Under the pieces are notes generated by a model. The model did not search any database. It saw only the letters and a list, made by a program, of their open reading frames with translations, and was not told the DNA's origin. A DNA stretch of 64,000 nt, from assembly GCF_001592435.1 (NCBI RefSeq), contig NZ_CP014750.1, positions 1,054,001 to 1,118,000 of the forward strand, read 5' to 3'. This DNA is from Thermococcus peptonophilus (GTDB lineage: Archaea; Methanobacteriota_B; Thermococci; Thermococcales; Thermococcaceae). The translations under genes were made by a program, and so were the position numbers. Positions 54,169 through 62,088 of the stretch are shown here, piece by piece. Each line of letters opens with the position of its first letter. The first letter of the stretch is position 1.

Positions 54169-57100
54169 ATGAAGAAGTTGGTAAGCTCTGGACTAGTCCT
54201 TTTGTTTTTGGCAAGTTTGGGTGCAGTTCCAGTCTTCTATGAGAACTACGCAGAAGCGTTAGGCATACTTCAATAAAGAATCCACACCTTGGGCTCGGAG
54301 CTATGGGGAAAGTAATTATGATGAAGCTAAGGCTGTTGCCCTCGCTCCAAACGGGGATATCATTGTAGTCGGGTACTATGGGGGAACCGATTGGAGAGGT
54401 TCTGAAGCTGATGTTTGGGTTCTCAGGCTTGATGAGAATGGTAATGTGATATGGCAGAAAACCTACGGTGGAAACAACGACGATGAGGCTGATGCAGTCG
54501 CTATAGCTGAAAATGGGGACATTGTCGTAGCAGGCACATATGGAGGCTATGCCTGGGTTCTCGAGCTTGATGGAAACGGCAATATTGTATGGCAAAAAGC
54601 TTACAGATTTTACGCTGTTATCAACGCCGTTGCTATTGATCCGAATGGGAATATTATAGTAGCTGGTACTAATTCTGATTTTTTTGTTCTCAAGCTTAAT
54701 GGGAACGGTGATTTTGAGTGGGGTAAATCCTGGGGTACTAGTAGGAGTGCAGATGAGGCTACTTCAGTTGCCATTGATAACGGGGACATCGTTGTAGCCG
54801 GATACACTTGGGGCTTTGGTATTAATGGTGATTTTTGGGTTTTTAGGCTTGATGGGGACGGTAATGTCATATGGCAGAAGACCTACGGTGGAAACAGCGA
54901 AGACGAGGCCAACGCGGTCGCCGTAACTAACAGCGGGGATATTATCGTGGCAGGTTACACGTACAGCTTCGGCGCTGGCAGGTCTGATGTTTGGGTTCTC
55001 AGGCTCGATGGAAATGGGAATATTGTATGGCAGAAAACTTACGGAGGGAACCTTAGAGATAGGGCTAATGTAGTTGCCATGGCCCCAAATGGGGATATTA
55101 TCGTAGCAGGTTATACTGAAAGCTTCGGCGCGGGTAACTATGATGTTTGGGCTCTTCGCATTCCTCCCGATGGGTACCTCCCTCCTGAGGGTATTAGGGA
55201 TCTGGACTTCCATACGGGGGATAGCAATGCGATGGTAAATGTTACGAATGCTGCCGCTTTAAGCACTATTCCATCTCCCTACGATTCAAACGTTTTAGTT
55301 AAACTTGCCTCCGCAGTTCCGCAGGAAACAAACGCTACAACTGAGGCTCAGTACTACTACGCCGGACCCACCAAGTTATCGTTCACTCCACCAACTCCAG
55401 AGAACAGTAGCGTGCTAACATCGGACTACGTTTTTGTCAACGTGACCTCCAACAACCTTTTGGAGAGTGCAAAGCTGGAGTGGAATGGTAAGAACATTAC
55501 GATGAATAAAGCCTCGGACACGAACTGGTACTTGAACGTGACAGGTTTGACTAACGGGGAGTACACTTTCAAAGTCTGGGGTAAGGATTTATCTGAGAAG
55601 TGGGTTGCCAGCGAGGTCAGAACTGTTACCGTGAATTCAACAGTCGTTCTGTCCTTCGTCCCGCCAACTCCGGCTGATGGTGCAGTGATAGACACTGATT
55701 ATATTTTCGTCAACGTAACTTCTAGCCAGCCTCTACAGATTGCAAAGCTGGAGTGGAATGGTGAGAACATTACGATGCAGAAGGCCTCCGATGCTAATTG
55801 GTATTTGAATGTGACTGGTCTGACTAACGGTCATTACACCCTTAGAGTTTGGGGTAATGATTCCCTTGGAAACTGGTTTACCAGTGAAGTTAGGGCAATA
55901 ACTGTAAACGCTACTATCCATCTTTCATTTGTCTCTCCGACTCCTGATGATGGTGCAGTGGTGAGCACTGATTACGTTTTCATTAATGTGACTTCTGACC
56001 AACCATTGATGACTGCCCTACTGGAGTGGAACGGTGAGAACTTCACTATGAGCAACACTTCAAGCATGAAGTGGTATTTGAACGTGACCAATCTAACTAA
56101 TGGACATTACAATTTCAAAGTGTGGGGTCGGGACGTCCTTGGGAACTGGTTTACCAGTGAGATTAGAACAGTTACTGTGAATGGAACAATCATCCTCTCA
56201 TTCGTCTCACCGACTCCAAATGATGGAGCAGTGGTGGACGTTGATAGCGTCGTGATAAACGTCACTTCAAGCCAGCCCCTTGAGTCTGCCGTACTGGAGT
56301 GGAATAACCAGAACTTCACGATGCACAGAGGGTCTGGCGGGAGTTGGTATCTGAGCATGACGGGTCTTACAAATGGACACTACACCTTTAAGGTTTGGGG
56401 CAATGACTCCCTCGGAAACCGGTTTAACAGTGAGACAAGGACAATCACAGTGAATTCAACAGTCGTTCTCTCCTTTGTCCCTCCGACTCCTGAGAACGGC
56501 GCTATTATGGACACCGATAGAGTTCTAATAAACGTAAGCTCAGGTCAGCCTCTAAAGATTGCCCTGCTGGAATGGAACGGACTGAACCTCACCATGCAGA
56601 GTGCATCCAATACAAACTGGTATCTTGAGGTACTCACCTTAACGAATGGATACTACACGTTTAGAGCATGGGGAGAGGATCAGCTGGGAAACTGGTTTGG
56701 CAGCGAGGTTAGGAGCATTGCTATAAACAGGACGATTTTGCTATCCTTTGTCCCACCAACCCCCCAGAATAACAGTGCAGTAAACTCCGACTACGTTTTC
56801 GTAAACGTTACCGCAGATCAACCTCTTGAGGTTGCTTTACTGGAATGGAACGGACACAACCTTACCATGCACAATACGTCAAGCACCAATTGGTATTTGA
56901 ATATAACCGGACTAATAAACGGCCACTACGAGTTCAGGGCTTGGGGTAGGGATCCCCTAGGAAACCTGTTTAGCACTGAGGTTAGAACCGTTGCCGTGAA
57001 TTCAACGGTCGTGCTGTCCTTTGCTCCTCCGACTCCTGAAAACGGTGCGGTGGTTAACACTGACTATGTTCTAGTGAACGCTACCTCCAGTCAGCCTTTA

Positions 57101-57886
57101 CAGGTTGCGTTGCTGGAATGGAACGGCCAGAATCTCACCATGGAAATGCTATCGAACACGAGCTGGTATCTAAAAGTGACCAATTTGACAAACGGTCGTT
57201 ATACGTTTAGGGCATGGGGCAGGGATTCCTTAGGGAACTGGTTCGCCAGTGGTATTATAACGATTGCCGTCAACAGGACGATAACCTTTTCCTTCATTCC
57301 CCCGACTCCAGAGGATGGTGACGTATTGAACTCCGACAGCGTTTTCATCAACGTAACCTCTAGCCAGCCTCTAGAGTCTGCTCTACTGGAGTGGGATGGC
57401 AAGAACTTCACTATGAGCAACGCTTCAGGCACTAATTGGTACTTGAACATGACGGGATTAAGGAACGGTCACTACACCCTTAGGGTATGGGGTAGGGATT
57501 CCCTTGGAAACTGGTTTAGCACAGAGGTTAGGGGAATAACGATAAAGGTCAACACCCAGTCCACGTACGATATCTGGATTAAGCTGTCGTGCCTGTGGAC
57601 CACCTGGTTCTTCAATCACCGTACCGAGTTCTTTGAGCTCTATGAGAACGCAACGGTCTTGGGGGTTGATAACGAAACCATACAATTGGCATTGGAACTC
57701 AATGACAATGCGACGGCTTTGATGTTGGGTGCGTGGGAGGCGGACAACTTAGAGGACATCAGGGCGAACCTATGGAACTTCGAGTCGCCCACAAGGCAGA
57801 TTCCACGTCTCTGGGACATAAGAAAGGCGTTCCTGATGGAGAAGGAAGCCGTGGAAATCCTGAAAAAAGCCCTAGGCAGCCTGTGA
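54169..57886 (+). pseudogene. Large secreted repeat protein, propeller plus eight Ig-like modules, frameshifted after the signal peptide
   Basis: ATG 54169 (behind AAGGTGA, TATA near 54121-54130) opens a signal peptide MKKLVSSGLVLLFLASLGAV and reads ...ENYAEALGILQ, stop at 54274. Skipping one G at 54262-54263 continues ...YFNKESTPWARSYGESNYDEA into the long frame that ends at 57886. The mature part has about six beta-propeller repeats (KTYGG..DEA.AVA...GDIIVAGYT...DVWVLRLDGNGNIVWQ, to about 55170), then eight ~90-residue repeats (LSFVPPTPENGA...VNVTSSQPL...LLEWNG.N.TM...WYLNVTGLTNGHYTFRVWGRDSLGNWF) from about 55380 to 57545, and a unique helical C-terminus. Many N-x-S/T sequons. Without the shift the uninterrupted reading frame would start no earlier than about 54262 and lack a secretion signal. 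Confidence 0.8.
55380..57545 (+). repeat. Eight tandem ~270 bp modules encoding Ig-like domains
   Basis: Period about 270 bp (90 aa). Each unit carries PPTP, NVTS, LEWNG, WYLN, LTNGHYTF and DSLGNWF in the same order. Protein similarity is high but DNA copies differ at many third positions, so the array is not freshly duplicated. Confidence 0.85.
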
Positions 57887-59430
57887 CTTCTTTTTTGTCC
57901 TTTCAATTTTAATTCCAACGAACGCCCCTATCAGAAGTCCAAGGATGAAAACCGCCAGCAGTTTCAGTGGGAGCTGGTGTTGGGAGCTCTGCTCTTCTCC
58001 AACCGTTGCCTGTTCGTTCTTCCATTCTTCACTGTAGAGGCTCAGCGCTATCAAGGCGTAGGCATCGCCGTCGAAGCTCATATCGTCCCTGGGACTTGCA
58101 AGCTCCAGGAACCGAAGCGCCTCTTCGACGTTGTCCTCTTCTTCACCAGCAAGGTACAGCCATATCAGGGCTACAGCAGTTGAATAAACGTTGTGGTTCC
58201 AGGAGCCATCGAGGGCTGGAACTTCAAGTATCGCGTAGTTCTTTCCGTTTTCGAACTGGAACTCGGCGTAAAAATCCCCCACAAACTCGATATAGTTCTC
58301 TGGAAGACGGGGGTACAGCCTTTAACTCCCCTTAAAAAAGCCCGACTCGTTTAGAAGAAGAGGCTCTCCGGAGGTTACAACAAACCTGCTTTTTCTGTCG
58401 TAGAAGTCGGGGGTTGAGTTGGATATTGGCTTCTTTCCCATTACCTTTCCATTCCCCACTGACTTCCCAGCCGTTTATGATGTAATCCAGCTCTTTCACA
58501 GTGTAGTTGGTAACGCCCTTAAAGCTCAGCCTCAAAGTCGCGTTTCCGGTGTACTGCGTCTCTTCAAGTAGTGAAGCCATAAACTCAAGCGTATCGTTCG
58601 GCGGCGTCATGTTCTCCTCTCTGAGAAATAGGAGGGGCAAAACTATGCTCTCGTAGGGCGCCCTCATGTCTCTGTACGGCATCGGGAAGAGGAAACCCGT
58701 GAAGAAGTTGTCGAGATACGGGGTTATGAGCCTCTCCCGTGTTAGTCTTTCCCTCAGCCATTCTATTCCCGGGAAACGTTGTAGCCGAGCCTCGATAGCG
58801 CCGCCACGGCGTAGGCGGTGGCAACGATGCTGGGCGACTCGTTCACCTCGTGGAGTCCAGTTTTCTCCCAGTATATGTATACGGTGCTCGTCCAGTGGTC
58901 TTTACTCTCGTTCTTCAGGAGGAACTGGGCGGCTTTTCTTATCTCTCCGGAGTTGTGCTTTCCCCCGCTTCGAGGAGGGTTAAAATAGCGAGCCCCGTTC
59001 CGGCCGCCTTTGAGAGCTCCCAGTAGAACCACTCAGAGTCAGATTCAGGGTAGTCGTCCGTTATTACCGCGGGAAACGAACCATCTTCTCCCTGCTGGGA
59101 TTTTATCCACTCAACAAGCTTCCGAAACTTGGAAGAGTTCCGCGGGTAGCCGCTCCGCGCAAGGGCTATAACCTTCAGGCAGGTCAAGTAAAAGCTCTCG
59201 TTCTCCCTGAAGGCATTCCATCCTGAGAGACCTTCCGTGCTGTCCCATGGATAGGAGTAGAGGGTTCTTGGCTGGTATTTTTCTATGGGGTGTCTTACCC
59301 ATCCCGTTTGCAGCCAGCCGTCAGCGAGAACCAGTGGGGATAAAGCTGAAGTGACAAAGATGATGAAAACCAAGGCGGTTAATTTTTGCTTTGTGCCTTT
59401 AGGACTCTGTGTGGACACCATTGTACTCAT
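57872..59430 (-). pseudogene. Secreted alpha-toroid (prenyltransferase-like repeat) protein, multiply disrupted
   Basis: N-terminal frame (to ~58,962): signal peptide (LTALVFIIFVTSALSPLVLA), then KVIALARSGYPRNSSKFRKLVEWIKSQQGEDGSFPAV and TGLAILTLLEAG. A frameshift at the C-run 58962-58966 (plus strand) leads to GGKHNSGEIRKAAQFLLKNE...AYAVAALSRLGYNVS; a second near 58768 leads to GIEWLRERLTRERLITPYLDNFF...PYRDMRAPYESIVLPLL; a third near 58440-58480 leads to STPDFYDRKSRFVVTSGEPLLLNESG; then an in-frame TAA at 58322-58324, and the last segment ends in a membrane helix (LLAVFILGLLIGAFVGI). The LL..QQ..DGSF repeats recall terpenoid-cyclase/prenyltransferase-type alpha-alpha toroids. At least four lesions make a functional product unlikely. 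Its tail overlaps the convergent repeat protein by 15 bases. Confidence 0.85.
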
Positions 59431-59506
59431 CGTTTGTATTTAAATACTTTAAATTCAGAAGTTTTTCTGTTCTTATAAATTTTCAAGTAATAACCCCTGG
59501 GTACTC

Positions 59507-59842
59507 TCATATCCACGCAACGGGCTCGACCTCTATCGCCGCAACCCCGTACTTCTTCTCCTTTTCCTCCGAGTAGAACCTCCTGTAAACCTTCACGCCC
59601 TCCTCGATGCTCTTAACTCCAGGAAGAACGTTCTCAAGGCCCTCCTTCTCCAGCATCTCCCTGAACGAAGAGTAAACCCTGATGTCCTTGACGACGCACA
59701 CGAGCTTGTTCTCGAAGACTATCTCGTCGCCGGGCTTGATTTTCTGCCTCTTCTCGTCGTACAGCCTGCCCTCAATTTTCTTCTTTCCCTCGGCTATCGC
59801 CATCAGGTACTCCTCCTGGAGGCCCATCCTCCACCTCGCCAT
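59507..59842 (-). CDS. ASCH-domain protein
   Basis: 111 aa. Starts MARWRMGLQEEYLMAIAEGKKKIEGRLYDEKRQKIKPGDEIVFEN, the ASCH (PUA-like) pattern with the GxKxxEgR motif. Family members bind RNA or act as RNases/amidohydrolases. ATG behind GAGGTGGGATT. Nine bases downstream of the flavoprotein gene, likely cotranscribed. Confidence 0.9.
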   Translation of the reverse strand: MARWRMGLQEEYLMAIAEGKKKIEGRLYDEKRQKIKPGDEIVFENKLVCVVKDIRVYSSFREMLEKEGLENVLPGVKSIEEGVKVYRRFYSEEKEKKYGVAAIEVEPVAWI

Positions 59843-59851
59843 AATCCCACC

Positions 59852-60967
59852 TCACAGCAGTGCCCTGATTATGGACGGGCTGACCTTTATAAGCCTCGCC
59901 AGAAGGCTCGGCTTTCTCAGTATGGCCTTGGCCGTCTTCCAGTGGTCGTCGAAGTCCGCCTGGCTCTCGATGACCTCCTTCGCCTCCTCGCTCTTCAGGA
60001 CTTCAAAGATTTTTTCAATAACCTCCTGGTCGAGTCCGAGGAACAGCTTCCTGAACTTCAGGCCGAAGCTTATCTGCTTTCTCACCCAGGAACAGTAGTT
60101 CCAGTACCTCTCGGGTGCTCCCTCGATAAGGGCTTTCCTGAGAGCGTGAGCGCAGAGCATTCCGTAGGCGATTCCGCCGGCGGTCGTCGGCTTTATCTGG
60201 AGCGCGGCGTCTCCAATAAGGGCAACGTTACCCCTGACCCAGGGCTTCCTCCAGCCGAGACCGACACTGCCAGCTTTGAACTCGACGGCGGAAGTCGGCT
60301 CCAGCATTCTAACCCTTAGAAACCTGTTCAAGTCTTCGAGGTTTCCAAACGTCCCCACTCTCGCCAAGTCATCTTCAACTGGAGTTACCCACGCGAAAAA
60401 CTTGGGGGTTATCTCCTTGTTCACCCATACTTCCGTAAAGTCCGTTCTTTCAAACTTCCCTATGACCTCTACTTCATATCCCGTTAAGAATTCCGCCTTT
60501 GTTGAGGCTCCAATGCTCTTCGCTACCGTGCTCGCAACACCATCGGCACCTACGTAAAAGGATGCCTCCATCTCAAGCCTTTCGTTCATGTGGCCTAGTA
60601 TCGCTTTCCCGTTCTTGAAGCCCTGGAAGGTCGTCCCCATGAAGTAGTCGGCTCCCCTCTTCACTGCACTTTTGGCGAGCTCTTTTTCAAGGATTTTCCT
60701 GTCCACTACGTAGGCCTGTGGGGGCTTTCTCTGGATTTCGAAACTCTGTATCTTTGAATAAAAAACCGCCCCTCTGAGCCTGTTTAGAACGGCCTTTTCC
60801 GGAAGACCCAGCCTTTCGTAGTTCTCTGCCCCTATTATTCCCGTGCAGGCCTTTCCACCGAAGGACGTTTTTCTCTCAACGACGGCAACGTTAAAGTCTC
60901 TCGCGAGAAGAGACGCTAGGTAGTTGCCAACAGGTCCCCCTCCGATTATAAGGATATCGTATCTCAT
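59852..60967 (-). CDS. Geranylgeranyl-reductase-family flavoprotein
   Basis: 371 aa FAD-dependent oxidoreductase. N-terminal dinucleotide-binding YDILIIGGGPVGNYLASLLA, central FYVGADGVASTVAKSIG (GD/ADG motif), and GNVALIGDAALQIKPTTAGGIAYGM near the FAD ribityl site. Resembles digeranylgeranylglycerophospholipid reductases that saturate archaeal lipid chains; other substrates are possible. Start at 60967 (MRYDILIIGG) behind AGGGGTGAGA; the longer frame overlaps the divergent gene. Confidence 0.9.
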   Translation of the reverse strand: MRYDILIIGGGPVGNYLASLLARDFNVAVVERKTSFGGKACTGIIGAENYERLGLPEKAVLNRLRGAVFYSKIQSFEIQRKPPQAYVVDRKILEKELAKSAVKRGADYFMGTTFQGFKNGKAILGHMNERLEMEASFYVGADGVASTVAKSIGASTKAEFLTGYEVEVIGKFERTDFTEVWVNKEITPKFFAWVTPVEDDLARVGTFGNLEDLNRFLRVRMLEPTSAVEFKAGSVGLGWRKPWVRGNVALIGDAALQIKPTTAGGIAYGMLCAHALRKALIEGAPERYWNYCSWVRKQISFGLKFRKLFLGLDQEVIEKIFEVLKSEEAKEVIESQADFDDHWKTAKAILRKPSLLARLIKVSPSIIRALL

Positions 60968-60977
60968 TCTCACCCCT

Positions 60978-61015
60978 CGAATGCAGTGGTTTTTAAACCC
61001 TAAAAACCTAACCTT
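60978..61015. promoter_or_regulatory. Overlapping divergent promoters for the flavoprotein gene and pcp
   Basis: GGTTTTTAAACCC (about 60989-61001) is near-palindromic and offers a TATA on both strands. It is about 25-30 bases before each start (60967 leftward, 61029 rightward), so the two genes compete for or share one promoter core. Confidence 0.6.
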
Positions 61016-61028
61016 TTTGGTGGTCCCA

Positions 61029-61646
61029 ATGAAGGTTCTTGTTACAGGCTTCGAGCCTTTTGGTGGTGAAGAAATTAATCCGTCATGGGAGGCCGTAAAA
61101 GTGCTCCCAGACGAGATTGACGGGGCAGATGTCGTTAAGTTCCAGCTGCCGGTAACTTTCAACGGTGTGAGGGAGATGCTCCCGAGACTGATTGTCAAGG
61201 AACATCCCGACGCGGTCGTTCTAACAGGGCAAGCGGGCGGAAGGCCGAACATAACCGTGGAGAGAGTCGCGATCAACGTTATGGACTCAACAATGCCGGA
61301 CAACGAGGGCTACAAGCCGGAAGACGAGCCCGTTTTTGAGGGTGCTCCAGCCGCGTACTTTGCCACGGTTCCCGTGAAGGCAATCGTCAAAGCCCTCAGG
61401 GAGGCTAAGATCCCTGCGGCGGTTTCGAACACTGCAGGGACCTACGTCTGCAACACTGCCATGTTCACTGCCCTTCACACCATAGAAGTTTCGGGAATGA
61501 CGACAAAGGCAGGCTTCATCCACGTTCCTTTCAGCCACGAACAGGCCCTCGACAAGCCGAGGCCTTCCATGGCACTCGAAACCATCAGAAAAGGTCTGGA
61601 AATTGCGATTAAAACTGTCGTTGAAGATTTGATAGAAGGAACATGA
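61029..61646 (+). CDS. pcp: Pyrrolidone-carboxylate peptidase
   Basis: Cysteine peptidase (205 aa) removing N-terminal pyroglutamate. Catalytic triad in context: Glu in NITVERVAINVMDS, Cys in SNTAGTYVCNTAMF, His in AGFIHVPFSHEQ. Start MKVLVTGFEPFGG is family-typical; GGTGGTCCC precedes it. The 35-codon longer frame is the complement of the divergent gene and is rejected. Confidence 0.97.
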   Translation: MKVLVTGFEPFGGEEINPSWEAVKVLPDEIDGADVVKFQLPVTFNGVREMLPRLIVKEHPDAVVLTGQAGGRPNITVERVAINVMDSTMPDNEGYKPEDEPVFEGAPAAYFATVPVKAIVKALREAKIPAAVSNTAGTYVCNTAMFTALHTIEVSGMTTKAGFIHVPFSHEQALDKPRPSMALETIRKGLEIAIKTVVEDLIEGT

Positions 61647-61973
61647 TTAAAGCTCGTTGAAGTCTATCTCGTAGGATACTGAGCCGTTGAAGCTCTGGGC
61701 TTCCTTAAACCTTGCTATTATCCCGCTGAGGGCTTCCACCAGTGCTCCCCTTATCTCCCCCATCAACCTCTCCGCTGCGTCCTTGCTTGGAAGCTCAAAG
61801 ACCCTTCCTTTTAGCTCCGATATCGGGAGGTCTTCCTCGCCTATTCTGACTGTGGGTGTGATGCCTTTCAGTATCTCCTGGAGTTCTTCGTCGAACTCGA
61901 GTTCTCGGACTTTTACCTTGTAAGTTCCCTTCATTATGTCATATTCTTTGTCAAAGACTATCCTCAACTTCAT
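61647..61973 (-). CDS. Conserved hypothetical protein
   Basis: 108 aa, beta strands at the N-terminus (MKLRIVFDKEYDIMKGTYKVKVRELEF) and an amphipathic helix (KDAAERLMGEIRGALVEALSGIIARFKEAQ). No motif recognised. Stop abuts that of pcp. TATA-like sequence TTTAAGG (minus strand) about 30 bases upstream. Confidence 0.7.
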   Translation of the reverse strand: MKLRIVFDKEYDIMKGTYKVKVRELEFDEELQEILKGITPTVRIGEEDLPISELKGRVFELPSKDAAERLMGEIRGALVEALSGIIARFKEAQSFNGSVSYEIDFNEL

Positions 61974-62088
61974 TGGACTCCCCCCGAGTGGTCCTATGCA
62001 TCCAACCTTAAATACCCTATTGGTTTGATATTCAAACCCCCTAAACTTTTAAAGTCACGTCCGAACTTCCCAGTGAAGGTGGTGGCTC

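Noticed and set aside
54446-57886. Intact gene starting at GTG 54446
   Set aside because: The same frame continues upstream with further propeller repeats to about 54263 and joins a signal peptide through a one-base shift, so 54446 is not the natural start.
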